From: DATIJJ01 sp964612855
Lineage (GTDB): Bacteria; Pseudomonadota; Gammaproteobacteria; DSM-16500
Assembly (NCBI GenBank): GCA_964612855.1
Contig: CAZTDR010000002.1
Location: 1 to 64,000, forward strand
Direction: 5' to 3'
DNA length: 64,000 nt
In this document: piece by piece, positions 1 through 8,424 of the stretch
Layout of the letters: the number at the start of each line of letters is the position of its first letter
Position numbering within the stretch: position 1 is the stretch's first letter
Position numbers and translations under genes: made by a program
The notes under the pieces: generated by a model
What the model was told of the DNA's origin: nothing
Databases searched by the model: none
What the model saw: the letters and a program-made list of their open reading frames with translations, nothing else

Positions 1-23
1 CTACCCGACCTCTTATTCAACCC

Positions 24-99
24 AGCAAAAGACAGCAAACGACAAGCTCCCGACCCCCTCCTGGTCAGGGTTGTGCTCTACCAACTGAGCTCTTCCCGC
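24..99 (-). pseudogene. degenerate tRNA remnant (5' half intact, tRNA-Gly-like)
   Basis: Read on the minus strand from 99, the sequence begins with an acceptor strand GCGGGAA, a perfect D-arm (GAGCTCAGTTGGTAGAGC) and the 5' anticodon strand CAACC, as in bacterial tRNA-Gly. The 3' half fails: the expected anticodon-stem complement, T-arm and 3' acceptor strand CTTCCCGC are absent, and the stretch down to base 1 does not fold. In E. coli the gene after pgsA is glyW, so tRNA-Gly ancestry is likely. A GAC (Val) anticodon could be read, but its stem has two mismatches. It could also be an assembly error near the window edge. Confidence 0.45.
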
Positions 100-209
100 T
101 TTTTTTTTCAGTTTTATTTCATTAACTGACAGGCGCCCATTCTATCGAACGACCTTCTTGTGTCAAGAGAAATAAAGAAATATTTTTGAATTAGGGTCTG
201 TTTACAATG

Positions 210-806
210 CTATACATCCCTCATGGTCGGCCACGCTGCTTTTAAATAAATCACCATGGACCAAATCGTTAACACGGCAGAGATGTATAACAATATATAG
301 CCGCCAATAACAATCAGTGCGGGCGTTGCAGCATCACAATATAACAAGGCGATTAAGGCGAGCATTTGTATGGTTGTTTTAAATTTACCTAAACGCGAAA
401 CAGCAACACTCGTTCGTTTGCCAATTTCTGCCATCCACTCACGCAAGGCAGACACAATAATTTCGCGACTGACGATGATGGCAGCCGGAACCGTGATGCA
501 GGCAGTTGGAATGGCATAAACCGCCCAAGGAAGACTGATAAATTGAAATTGAGGTTCGCCAACCAATAAAACCAGCACGACGGAAACCATAATTTTATCG
601 GCGACAGGATCTAAGAAAGCGCCTAATTTAGTCGAAAGTTTAAAGCTACGGGCAATATAGCCGTCCAACCAATCTGTAATGCAAGCTAACGAAAATAAAA
701 TAGCAGCAGCTAAGTGAGCCCATGCAACGGGCAGGTAAAAGATAACCACCAAAAAAGGAATCACTAATATCCGAAAAATGGTAAGAATATTAGGTAGATT
801 GAGCAT
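210..806 (-). CDS. pgsA: CDP-diacylglycerol--glycerol-3-phosphate 3-phosphatidyltransferase
   Basis: Inner-membrane enzyme making phosphatidylglycerol phosphate from CDP-diacylglycerol and glycerol-3-phosphate, the committed step to phosphatidylglycerol and cardiolipin. The 198 residues carry the full CDP-alcohol phosphatidyltransferase signature: D48-G49, A52-R53, G62, D66 and D70, with an extra D45. Several hydrophobic segments follow, and length is normal for PgsA. It lies downstream of uvrC on the same strand with a GTAG repeat between them, and in front of a tRNA remnant, matching the E. coli order uvrY-uvrC-pgsA-tRNA. Confidence 0.96.
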   Translation of the reverse strand: MLNLPNILTIFRILVIPFLVVIFYLPVAWAHLAAAILFSLACITDWLDGYIARSFKLSTKLGAFLDPVADKIMVSVVLVLLVGEPQFQFISLPWAVYAIPTACITVPAAIIVSREIIVSALREWMAEIGKRTSVAVSRLGKFKTTIQMLALIALLYCDAATPALIVIGGYILLYISAVLTIWSMVIYLKAAWPTMRDV

Positions 807-879
807 GTTGGCACCGTAGAGTTAGTTTTAATGTGAGGTGGATGGGTGAATTTTTTTTACCGTAACCCGCGAAATCTGT

Positions 880-919
880 GGTGGATTACGGTGCAAAAAA
901 CGCACCTAATCCACCCTAC
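880..919 (-). repeat. GTAG-headed palindromic repeat, family A
   Basis: This 40-base imperfect palindrome starts GGTGGATTACG and ends CTAATCCACCCTAC. The GTAG head is on the minus strand. It sits between uvrC and pgsA. Family A has 17 copies in the window. Confidence 0.85.
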
Positions 920-937
920 ATTTTTTGAGAAGATAAA

Positions 938-2758
938 TCAAGCTTGATGAATCGCTGCAAAAATTCGCTGTGCGAGTGCTTGGTTAATACCGGGCACTTT
1001 CGCTAGTTCCTCTAAGCTTGCGCGTTGTAATGCTTGCAGGCCGCCAAAATAATTTAATAATTCACGACGACGTTTTGCACCAATGCCATGAATCGTTTCA
1101 AGCCAAGATGTCACGCGCTTTTTATCACGTTGTGAGCGGTGGCCGGTGATGGCAAAGCGGTGCGCCTCGTCACGAATTTGTTGAATAAGATGCAGTGCAA
1201 GTGAATCCGATGCTAAATGGATGGGAGAATGATCGATAAAATGCAGTGTTTCAAATCCCGGTTTGCGGGTAACACCTTTGGCAACACCAATCAAAAAAAT
1301 AGAGTTAATGTGGAGTTCAATCAGCGCTTTTTGTGCTGCGTTGAGCTGAGGTATGCCGCCATCAATTAAGAGTATATCGGGGTACTCTCCTGTTTCTGCT
1401 TGCAATCGTTTATAACGACGGATGAGCGCTTGATGCATGGCAGCAATATCGTCACCGGGAGTGATGCCTGAAATGTTGAAACGGCGATAACTATTTTTGA
1501 CCGGCCCTTCACGATTAAAGACAACACAGGAACCCACTGTTGCCTCCCCCATCGTATGGCTAATATCAAAGCACTCTATCCAATTTAGTGATGTTGCTTC
1601 AGGTAGTAATTCCTGTAATGCAGTAAAGCGCTCTTGAAAGTTTGCCTTATTGATTAGCTGGGTAGCTACCGATTGAGTGGCGCTATTGATCGCCATTTCC
1701 AGCCACTTTTTTCGCTCGCCACGCACATTGGTTGAAAAAATGATTTTATGTTTTGCCTGGTCGCGTAATACATTGGCCAACCAATCTTGCTCAGGTAAGG
1801 CGCTTGCCAGGATAATTTCTTTTGGAATATCATCTGCACTATGATTGACGCTTAAGTAATGTTGAGTAATGAAAGAAGTTAAAATTTCTTCTTGTAAAGC
1901 CCCAAGTGGGACATTTGGAAAATAAGCTCGACTTCCCAGTATTCTTCCACCGCGAACAATCAGTAACTGAATACAAGCAATGCCTGCTCGTAATACGAGG
2001 CCAATGACATCAGCATCTCCTTGCTCTGCACTCACATATTGCCGCGCTTGCACTTCCCGTAACTTCGCAATTTGATCACGTAATTCAGCTGCTGTTTCAA
2101 AATGCAATTGGCTCGATGCGTTTTCCATTTGTCGAGTCAACTCAGTGATGACTTGATCATTTTTTCCTTGTAGAAATAAAATGGCATGCCGCACTTGTTG
2201 TTTATATTCTTCGGGTGAGACGAGTCCAACGCAGGGGCCGGTGCAGCGCCCAATTTGATATTGCATGCAGGGACGTTTGCGGTTTGCAAAAAAACTGTTG
2301 CTGCAATTTCGCAGTTTAAAGAGTTTTTCAACTAAGTTAATCGCTTCACGTACGGCTTTGGCGTGGGGAAACGGGCCAAAATACTGCCCTGCTTCTTTTT
2401 TATTTCCTCGATAAAAACCAATGCGCGGATATGGTGCGTCATGAGTAATTAAGATATAGGGATAGCTTTTGTCGTCGCGAAAGATGACATTGTAATGAGG
2501 TCGATGTTTTTTAATTAAATTACATTCAAGTAGTAATGCTTCGTTTTCGGTATGAGTGACTGTAATATCGATATTTTTTACATGCTGCATTAAAGCATGG
2601 GTTTTGACGTCTTTTTGTGTTGATGAAAAATAACTCGTTAAGCGTTTTTTTAAATCGCGCGCTTTACCAATATAGATAATACGACCTTTGTCATCCAGCA
2701 TTTGATAAACGCCGGGTTGATGGGTGACATGACTTAAAAAAGATTTGACGTTAACCAT
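938..2758 (-). CDS. uvrC: excinuclease ABC subunit C
   Basis: Dual-incision nuclease of nucleotide excision repair, recruited by UvrB. It has an N-terminal GIY-YIG nuclease domain (PGVYQM...IIYIGKA within the first 35 residues), a central UVR segment for UvrB contact, the UvrC RNase H-like endonuclease domain, and a C-terminal helix-hairpin-helix pair. The ATG at 2758 gives 606 residues, the usual UvrC length. The open frame continues to 2851, but that extra 31-codon leader is translated from a GTAG repeat and the end of the upstream regulator gene, so it is rejected. It follows the gacA/uvrY-type gene as in E. coli. Confidence 0.95.
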   Translation of the reverse strand: MVNVKSFLSHVTHQPGVYQMLDDKGRIIYIGKARDLKKRLTSYFSSTQKDVKTHALMQHVKNIDITVTHTENEALLLECNLIKKHRPHYNVIFRDDKSYPYILITHDAPYPRIGFYRGNKKEAGQYFGPFPHAKAVREAINLVEKLFKLRNCSNSFFANRKRPCMQYQIGRCTGPCVGLVSPEEYKQQVRHAILFLQGKNDQVITELTRQMENASSQLHFETAAELRDQIAKLREVQARQYVSAEQGDADVIGLVLRAGIACIQLLIVRGGRILGSRAYFPNVPLGALQEEILTSFITQHYLSVNHSADDIPKEIILASALPEQDWLANVLRDQAKHKIIFSTNVRGERKKWLEMAINSATQSVATQLINKANFQERFTALQELLPEATSLNWIECFDISHTMGEATVGSCVVFNREGPVKNSYRRFNISGITPGDDIAAMHQALIRRYKRLQAETGEYPDILLIDGGIPQLNAAQKALIELHINSIFLIGVAKGVTRKPGFETLHFIDHSPIHLASDSLALHLIQQIRDEAHRFAITGHRSQRDKKRVTSWLETIHGIGAKRRRELLNYFGGLQALQRASLEELAKVPGINQALAQRIFAAIHQA

Positions 2759-2772
2759 AGCAATAAAGGTCT

Positions 2773-2799
2773 GTAGAGGCACGACTGCGTGCCGTGCCC
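2773..2799 (+). repeat. GTAG-headed palindromic repeat, family B
   Basis: A copy of the repeat GTAGGGGCACGGCGTGCC, here slightly diverged. It is followed by TGCTGCATAT, as is the copy at 51669, so similarity extends past the palindrome. It lies between uvrC and the regulator gene and creates the false N-terminal extension of uvrC. Confidence 0.7.
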
Positions 2800-2816
2800 A
2801 TGCTGCATATTGGCAA

Positions 2817-3476
2817 TTATGATTCTTCTGTTGAGGACTTATGTCCTTCAACCAATCCTAAACGAATAGCTAATAAGGTTAACTCGACATCGCTATTAAT
2901 GCTTAATTTTTCAAAAATACGGTAGCGATAGCTATTCACTGTTTTGGGGCTTAAGCACAATTTATCGGAAATTTCTTGGACTTTTTGACCGCTTGTAATC
3001 ATTAACATGATTTGTAGTTCACGCTCAGACAAAATATCAAGCGGGGATTCTTCGTTTTTAGTAAAGCGTTTTAAAGCAAGTTGTTGTGCGATCTCTGAGC
3101 TAATGTAACGTTGGCCTGCATGGACAGTGCGGACAGCACGAATCATTTCATCGGGGTCACAGCCTTTGGTAATGTAACCGGCAGCACCAGCTTGTAACAA
3201 ACGAGATGGATATGGCTCATCATCGCAAACGGTCAGTGCTAAAACTTTTAGGTCAGGGTTATGACGAATCATTTTGCGTGTCGCTTCCAAGCCACCAATT
3301 CCAGGCATTTGGACATCCATCAAAACAACGTCAGGAATTAATTCCTTTGAGAGACGAATGGCTTCTTCACCTGTGCCAGCTTCGCCGACAACTTTCATGC
3401 CGCTGACATCTTGCAGCAAACGTTTGATGCCAATGCGCACAAGTTCATGATCATCAACCAAAAGAACTTTAATCAA
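2817..3476 (-). CDS. GacA/UvrY/LetA-type response regulator
   Basis: A 219-residue two-component response regulator. The receiver domain has acidic D8-D9, phospho-acceptor D54 in VLMDVQMPG, T82 and K104. A LuxR-type helix-turn-helix follows at about residues 148-205 (LSERELQIMLMI...LSPKTVNSYRYRI). Adjacency to uvrC is the hallmark of the UvrY/GacA subfamily, which in Legionella (LetA) drives small RNAs that titrate CsrA and so switches replicative and transmissive phases. The partner hybrid kinase (BarA/GacS/LetS) is not in the window. Family and context are seen; the CsrA link is inferred. Confidence 0.9.
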   Translation of the reverse strand: MIKVLLVDDHELVRIGIKRLLQDVSGMKVVGEAGTGEEAIRLSKELIPDVVLMDVQMPGIGGLEATRKMIRHNPDLKVLALTVCDDEPYPSRLLQAGAAGYITKGCDPDEMIRAVRTVHAGQRYISSEIAQQLALKRFTKNEESPLDILSERELQIMLMITSGQKVQEISDKLCLSPKTVNSYRYRIFEKLSINSDVELTLLAIRLGLVEGHKSSTEES

Positions 3477-3543
3477 CTTATACCTCTACGTTTGCTAAGA
3501 AAATACCAGTATGACACACGTTGACTGGGAGTTATAAGAACGT

Positions 3544-3633
<90 letters not shown>

Positions 3634-3651
3634 TGATTACTGCGAAGGCTA

Positions 3652-3679
3652 CTTATAGCCCCTGCTCATTGTCTTTCAA
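3652..3679 (-). promoter_or_regulatory. sigma-70 promoter of tRNA-Ser
   Basis: On the minus strand a -35 TTGAAA (3679-3674) is separated by 16 bases from a -10 TATAAG (3657-3652). The inferred start is about 10 bases upstream of the tRNA 5' end at 3633. Confidence 0.7.
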
Positions 3680-3900
3680 TAAGCCGGGTGCTGGTATCAA
3701 CAGCCCTATTGAATAGTTTTATTTTTTGCAGCGACACATATTAACGCTTTTTGGAATGTTGATACAACTAAAAAATCTTATACCGCTTTTTAAGTCACTA
3801 AACTAATTGTAAATCGCCCCAAGCCAGTTGTATTATTCTGCCAAGAAGTAATAACTTTAGTGGGATTTTTGCTTTTAGGCTAACCTGCTAATTGTTTTCA
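3680..3900. other. intergenic region with no further gene seen
   Basis: A.T-rich spacer between the divergently read tRNA-Ser and the YccA-family gene. I see no ORF with a ribosome-binding site, no repeat of the families found elsewhere and no clear hairpin. Confidence 0.5.
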
Positions 3901-3920
3901 AATAAGTTTTTTGGGCTCTG

Positions 3921-3929
3921 TGTTATAAT
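3921..3929 (+). promoter_or_regulatory. extended -10 promoter of the YccA-family gene
   Basis: TGTTATAAT is a TGn extended -10 with a consensus TATAAT at 3924-3929. No good -35 is seen, as is common for extended -10 promoters. It lies 25 bases before the start codon, with AGGAG between. Confidence 0.55.
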
Positions 3930-3954
3930 TAATATTATTTATTAGGAGAATAGC

Positions 3955-4632
3955 ATGGCAATGAACGAAACGACTGTAACGCGACGCAGCGGATCGATTT
4001 TAAGCACGCATTCCGTACTGCGAAATACCTATTTATTGCTCAGCTTAACGCTGCTATTCAGCGCTTTAATGGCAGGTTTTGCCATGACTAACCAAGTAGG
4101 GTTTGGTTCGTCGATAGTTGCTTTTATTGTTGGTTTTATCTTACTTTTTGTGACTTCGGCATTACGCAATAGTGTGTGGGGAATTGTAACTGTATTTGCT
4201 TTCACCGGTTGTATGGGTTATTCCATGGGGCCTATGCTTAATCAATTTATCCGTGGTTTTAGCAATGGTGAAGAATTAATTTTAACAGCGTTAGGGGGCA
4301 CGGGGCTGACATTTTTTATTGGTTCAGCTTATATCTTGATTAGTAAAAAAGAACTGAGCCACTGGGGCAAGTTTCTTACTATTGGTTTGGTTGTTTGTGT
4401 CATTGCATCGTTAGCTAATCTCTTTTTTAAAATGCCTGCGATACAACTGGCTACTGCAACGCTGATGACATTTATTTCTGCTGCACTCATGATGTACGAC
4501 ACGAGCCGCATTATTAATAACGGTGAAACGAATTATATTATGGCAACCATCAGTTTATTTTTGGATATTTTAATGTTGTTTCAGAATTTATTGATGTTAT
4601 TGGGTGCGTTGAGTGGGAATAATCGTAATTAA
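3955..4632 (+). CDS. Bax inhibitor-1/YccA family inner-membrane protein
   Basis: A 225-residue integral membrane protein with about seven hydrophobic segments after a short polar N-terminus, matching the BI-1 (UPF0005/YccA) family in length and layout. YccA of E. coli binds FtsH and modulates its proteolysis; other members form pH-sensitive Ca2+ leak channels. Which role applies cannot be read from sequence. An AGGAG box precedes the ATG at 3955, and an in-frame ATG at 3961 is an alternative. The gene is monocistronic, with a convergent neighbour and a long inverted repeat after it. Confidence 0.88.
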   Translation: MAMNETTVTRRSGSILSTHSVLRNTYLLLSLTLLFSALMAGFAMTNQVGFGSSIVAFIVGFILLFVTSALRNSVWGIVTVFAFTGCMGYSMGPMLNQFIRGFSNGEELILTALGGTGLTFFIGSAYILISKKELSHWGKFLTIGLVVCVIASLANLFFKMPAIQLATATLMTFISAALMMYDTSRIINNGETNYIMATISLFLDILMLFQNLLMLLGALSGNNRN

Positions 4633-4668
4633 TTTTATTCTGTTACCTACTTTCTTTACCCTGCTATA

Positions 4669-4746
4669 CCGTCATCCCCGAGTGCTTTTGTCGGGGATCT
4701 GTTTACTAATAAGGAGATCCTCGACAAAAGCACTCGGGGATGACGG
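4669..4746. repeat. 78-bp inverted repeat (family E), probable bidirectional terminator
   Basis: Arms 4669-4700 and 4715-4746 are 32-base inverted repeats with one mismatch around a 14-base loop, starting CCGTCATCCCCGAGTGC. It lies between the convergent YccA-family gene and dnaQ. A shorter relative with the same CATCCC-GAGTG core lies at 53039-53071, so this is a dispersed element that can also serve as a terminator hairpin. Confidence 0.8.
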
Positions 4747-4781
4747 GGTATTGAAGCATTCGGAAACGACGGTAGTGGATA

Positions 4782-5483
4782 TTATTCAATCCAAATGCAC
4801 TTACCCTTCTCTGCCATCTTCTGCAATTTTTGCTCATGTAATGCTAATTCATCCCTTGTCGCAGACACCACAATCAAATTCTTTGCCTGTGTCCGTATAG
4901 TTTGAATGTTAACCTCCTCTTGGGCGGAGGTTTCAGGCATCTGGCTATCATCAAATAAGCTACCTTGACCGCCTGTCATTGCCAGATAAACTTGCGCTAA
5001 AAGATGGGCATCCATTAATGCGCCGTGCAAATCTCGTCGTGAATTATCGACGTTATACCGTTTGCATAAAGCATCTAGACTGTTTCGTTGTCCCACATGT
5101 AATTGTCGCGCTAAAACTAACGTATCGATAATGCGACAATAATCCGTCAGCGGCTTCCATTTTTGTTTGACTAAATTTAATTCATAATTAATAAAGCTCG
5201 TATCAAAAGGCGCGTTATGAATAATCAGTTCGGCACCCGAAATGAATTGCATAAATTCATCAACGATTTGATGAAAAACGGGTTTTGTTTGTAAAAAGTC
5301 TTGTGTAATGCCATGAACAGCCAGCGCACCCTCATCTATTTCGCGTTCAGGATTGATATATTGATGATAACGTGCTCCCGTAAACTTACGATTGATGAGT
5401 TCGATACAGCCAATTTCAACAATACGATGTCCTTCTGTGATGTGTAATCCCGTTGTTTCTGTATCCAGAATAATTTGGCGCAT
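4782..5483 (-). CDS. dnaQ: DNA polymerase III epsilon subunit (3'-5' proofreading exonuclease)
   Basis: Proofreading subunit of the replicative polymerase core. The 233 residues contain Exo I (LDTETTGL, catalytic D7 and E9), Exo II (HNAPFDTSFINYE) and the epsilon-type Exo III (HGALMDAHLLAQVY), all expected DEDDh residues. The C-terminus after about residue 185 is the alpha-subunit-binding region. Its start codon shares one base with the stop of rnhA (TAATG), so the two are translationally coupled, whereas in E. coli they are divergent. Confidence 0.96.
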   Translation of the reverse strand: MRQIILDTETTGLHITEGHRIVEIGCIELINRKFTGARYHQYINPEREIDEGALAVHGITQDFLQTKPVFHQIVDEFMQFISGAELIIHNAPFDTSFINYELNLVKQKWKPLTDYCRIIDTLVLARQLHVGQRNSLDALCKRYNVDNSRRDLHGALMDAHLLAQVYLAMTGGQGSLFDDSQMPETSAQEEVNIQTIRTQAKNLIVVSATRDELALHEQKLQKMAEKGKCIWIE

Positions 5484-5929
5484 TATTTTTTTGACTCCAG
5501 TAATTCATCGATAGCTTGATTGGCTAAACTATCGGCTAATTCATTTTCACGATGGCCATTGTGCGCTTGCACCCAATGCCAACTAATCACATGCTTGCTA
5601 GCACTTTCTTCTAATGTTTGCCATAAATCCGCATTTTTCACTGCTTTGTTGTCCGCTTTTTTCCAATTGCGTTTTTTCCAATTAGGGAGCCACTCCGTAA
5701 TGCCTTTTTGTAAATAAGTGGAATCGGTATAAAGCTCAACAGTACACGGCTCACGTAATAATTTTAATGCTTGAATTGCGGCCATTAATTCCATGCGATT
5801 ATTGGTAGTGTCACGTTCTGCGCCAAAAAAAGTTTTTTCATGCGAGCCATAGCGTAATAAAACACCCCACCCTCCCGGGCCAGGATTGCCTCGACAGGCG
5901 CCATCCGTAAAAATTTCAATATGTTTCAT
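5483..5929 (-). CDS. rnhA: ribonuclease HI
   Basis: Degrades the RNA strand of RNA-DNA hybrids, removing R-loops and primers. At 148 residues it is standard length with catalytic D9, E47, D69 and D133 (FTDGACRGNPGPGG, NNRMELMAA, LYTDST, ENELADSLA) and the conserved histidine in the loop at about 123. It abuts the methyltransferase gene (TAAATG) and overlaps dnaQ by one base, forming a three-gene unit. Confidence 0.97.
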   Translation of the reverse strand: MKHIEIFTDGACRGNPGPGGWGVLLRYGSHEKTFFGAERDTTNNRMELMAAIQALKLLREPCTVELYTDSTYLQKGITEWLPNWKKRNWKKADNKAVKNADLWQTLEESASKHVISWHWVQAHNGHRENELADSLANQAIDELLESKK

Positions 5930-6673
5930 TTAGAATTTTCTCATAGAAGGTCCAGGAATAGTCATCCGTATGTTAGAAAAAGTTTGTTCCCAGCGTAAGC
6001 GTATGGGCGTGAGAGGAACGACTTTTGCTTGGGCAACTACTATATAAACACCGCCAAAAGGTTTAAAGCATAATCGTGCTAACCAGTCCAAGTAGCGGAG
6101 CTGAAGATGAAGAGAAGGATGGTGAAAAGGAGGTCTGTATAAAATAAAATCTTGCTTGATCAACTCAAAGTCCGCTAGTTGCAGCCATTTTTTAATAGTA
6201 CGCAGTTGGATAAAATGATGATTCCAAGGTGTATGCGTATCCCGAGTCACGGATTTTTTTAACCCCCAAAAGCTCCAGGGATTGAAACCTAAAATAACGA
6301 TATGCCCTTCTGGCTTAACAATTCTGCAGGCTTCTGCCAGTAAACGTTGGGGATTATCCATATGTTCTAAACTATGCGGTAAACAAACCAAATCTACGCT
6401 ACCGGATGCAATGGGAAGTTCATGCAGGTCACTTTCAATGGTTTGTAGGGTAGTATTTTTATGGATGATAGGTGTTAACAGCACGGTAGGTGAAATTTTG
6501 CTCGCTTTCAATAACTCCCCCTGTTCTGGAACGCCAATTAAGATTCCATATTTACCAGAAAGAGCGGCAAGGTATTTTACTAAAATTTTTTTTTCGGCTT
6601 GCATAACACTGCGTCCAAGGGGTTGGGTTAGCCATCGATTCCAGTGTTGAGCGGCACGGTATAGTTTAGCCAC
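5930..6673 (-). CDS. YafS-like class I SAM-dependent methyltransferase
   Basis: A 247-residue methyltransferase with a Rossmann SAM-binding fold: the stretch with SVDLVCLPHSLEHMDNP and ILGFNPWSFWGLK corresponds to motifs IV to post-IV of the UbiE/SmtA-like group. E. coli yafS sits in the same neighbourhood (mltD, yafS, rnhA, dnaQ), so orthology is likely; its substrate is unknown to me. I chose the GTG at 6673, preceded by AAGGA with good spacing. The frame stays open to 6892, but that would read through a family B repeat and overlap mltD on the other strand. Confidence 0.82.
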   Translation of the reverse strand: MAKLYRAAQHWNRWLTQPLGRSVMQAEKKILVKYLAALSGKYGILIGVPEQGELLKASKISPTVLLTPIIHKNTTLQTIESDLHELPIASGSVDLVCLPHSLEHMDNPQRLLAEACRIVKPEGHIVILGFNPWSFWGLKKSVTRDTHTPWNHHFIQLRTIKKWLQLADFELIKQDFILYRPPFHHPSLHLQLRYLDWLARLCFKPFGGVYIVVAQAKVVPLTPIRLRWEQTFSNIRMTIPGPSMRKF

Positions 6674-6691
6674 GGGTTTTTCCTTTTCTTG

Positions 6692-6723
6692 GGGCGCGGC
6701 ACGCTGTGCTTGGCCTGCCCTAC
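6692..6723 (-). repeat. diverged GTAG-headed repeat, family B/D-like
   Basis: GGGCGCGGCACGCTGTGC...CTGCCCTAC is a diverged palindromic copy directly upstream of the GTG start of the yafS-like gene, in the gap shared with mltD. GTAG reads on the minus strand. Confidence 0.5.
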
Positions 6724-6812
6724 CACATACCCAATATTGCATCTTAATATACCTTGACCCACCTGTAGTGCAAAGATTAAATTTAGCGTCAGTGTGAGTT
6801 AGGGATATGAGA

Positions 6813-8354
6813 ATGCGAAATGGCTTAAGGAAAAAATGGACGGGATGGTGCTGCTTGCTATTAAGTGGTTGTATTTTTGCCGTTTCTAACAATGAAGGTA
6901 TTCAAGTTTATCAAAAAAATTTGCATTTATATCCTGAGCGCAAACAAAGTTTGGCCAATGATATTTATCGCTACCACAATGCGGATAACATTTGGAATTT
7001 ATTGCGTAAGCAATTTACCCTGCCTCATTATGAAAAAAATCCGTTGGTGCAAAGTAAAATTGATTGGTTTTTAAATCATCAAGATTATTTATTACGTTCA
7101 ATGACACGGGCAGCGCCTTATTTATATTTCATTTTACAACAAGCCAAAAAAAGACATTTACCCGCTGAATTGGTGTTATTGCCTATTATTGAAAGTGCGT
7201 ATAATCCTTTCGCATTAAATGCGTCATCTGGGGCGGCAGGCATGTGGCAAATGATGTCAGCTACGGCATCGGGTTATGGCATTCGACAAAATAATTGGTA
7301 TGACGGGCGTCGTGATGCCGTTGCGTCGACGAAAGCAGCATTGAGTCACCTGGCTTATTTACAAAGTTTTTTTGAGGGTAATTGGTTATTGGCTATTGCG
7401 GCTTACGATACAGGTGAAGGAAATGTGTTGGCTGCGATTCGAAAAAATATTAATAGAGGAGAAAATACGGACTTTTGGTCGCTGCCTGTTGCACAAGAAA
7501 CGCGCGATTATGTTCCCCAGCTCTTAGCATTAGCTATTATTATCAGCCATCCGGATCAATACCCTATTGAATATCCCGAAGTGCCTAATGCACCCTATCT
7601 TGCCCAAGTGGATATTGGCACACAAATTGATCTAAGAGAGGCTGCTTCTCTTGCAGGATTAAGTTTAAAAGAATTAAAACAACTCAATTCGGGATACAGT
7701 CGCACGGCAATGGATCCGAATGGTCCTTATAAAATTGTGCTTCCTATTGAAAATGTAGAGCAATTTACTAAAAATTTATCTCATGCTTCTTTTTACGCAG
7801 AGGCAACCGAAAGCAGTTTGGATGGAGAGACTTTACCAGCGAAACCCTTTAAAATAATGAGCAAGAAAAAAACGTCGCCTTCTTTTTCAAATCCAACGTT
7901 TTCAGGCATGATGGCGCAACCACTCGATAATACGGTTCTTAATGATGATACAGCCATGGTGATGGCAAAAGCGTTGAATGATACACGGGAAAAATATTCC
8001 TTGCAGCCTGGAGACACTTTATACATGGTCAGACAAGGAGATACGCTTAATAAAATTGCGACGCATTTTCATATGGAGAGCAAAAAAATAGCCAGCATTA
8101 ATCAAGTTACGGAAAGTAATCCACTGTATCCAGGACAATCTATTATTGTGCCGACTCATTCACAAAAGCAAACGACTAGTCCGCCATATGCGCTATCGCC
8201 GGGTGATACGATTTATATGGTTAGATTAGGCGATACCATTGAAAAAATCGCTGAAAAATTTCATACCACGCCTGCTGCTGTGAGGGTAACAAATTTGTTG
8301 GGTGATAACAGTTTGGAAGTGGGAGATCAGTTGGTGATTCCAACGCATGTATGA
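6813..8354 (+). CDS. mltD: membrane-bound lytic murein transglycosylase D
   Basis: Outer-membrane lipoprotein that cleaves peptidoglycan glycan strands to 1,6-anhydro-muropeptides. Using the ATG at 6813 (AGGG eight bases upstream; the ATG at 6807 is too close to it), the 513-residue protein has a lipobox LSGC with C20, an SLT family 1E domain with catalytic E127 (LLPIIESAYNP) and SSGAAGMWQMM, and two C-terminal LysM repeats at about 402-447 and 466-511 (GDTLNKIA..., GDTIEKIA...). It is divergent from the yafS-like gene, a pairing also seen in E. coli. Confidence 0.94.
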   Translation: MRNGLRKKWTGWCCLLLSGCIFAVSNNEGIQVYQKNLHLYPERKQSLANDIYRYHNADNIWNLLRKQFTLPHYEKNPLVQSKIDWFLNHQDYLLRSMTRAAPYLYFILQQAKKRHLPAELVLLPIIESAYNPFALNASSGAAGMWQMMSATASGYGIRQNNWYDGRRDAVASTKAALSHLAYLQSFFEGNWLLAIAAYDTGEGNVLAAIRKNINRGENTDFWSLPVAQETRDYVPQLLALAIIISHPDQYPIEYPEVPNAPYLAQVDIGTQIDLREAASLAGLSLKELKQLNSGYSRTAMDPNGPYKIVLPIENVEQFTKNLSHASFYAEATESSLDGETLPAKPFKIMSKKKTSPSFSNPTFSGMMAQPLDNTVLNDDTAMVMAKALNDTREKYSLQPGDTLYMVRQGDTLNKIATHFHMESKKIASINQVTESNPLYPGQSIIVPTHSQKQTTSPPYALSPGDTIYMVRLGDTIEKIAEKFHTTPAAVRVTNLLGDNSLEVGDQLVIPTHV

Positions 8355-8424
8355 TTAGGGTCTGGTGGGCATGCTTTGCCGCCAAGCCTCTAATCGAAGC
8401 TCAAATAAAAAACACGAGGATGAG

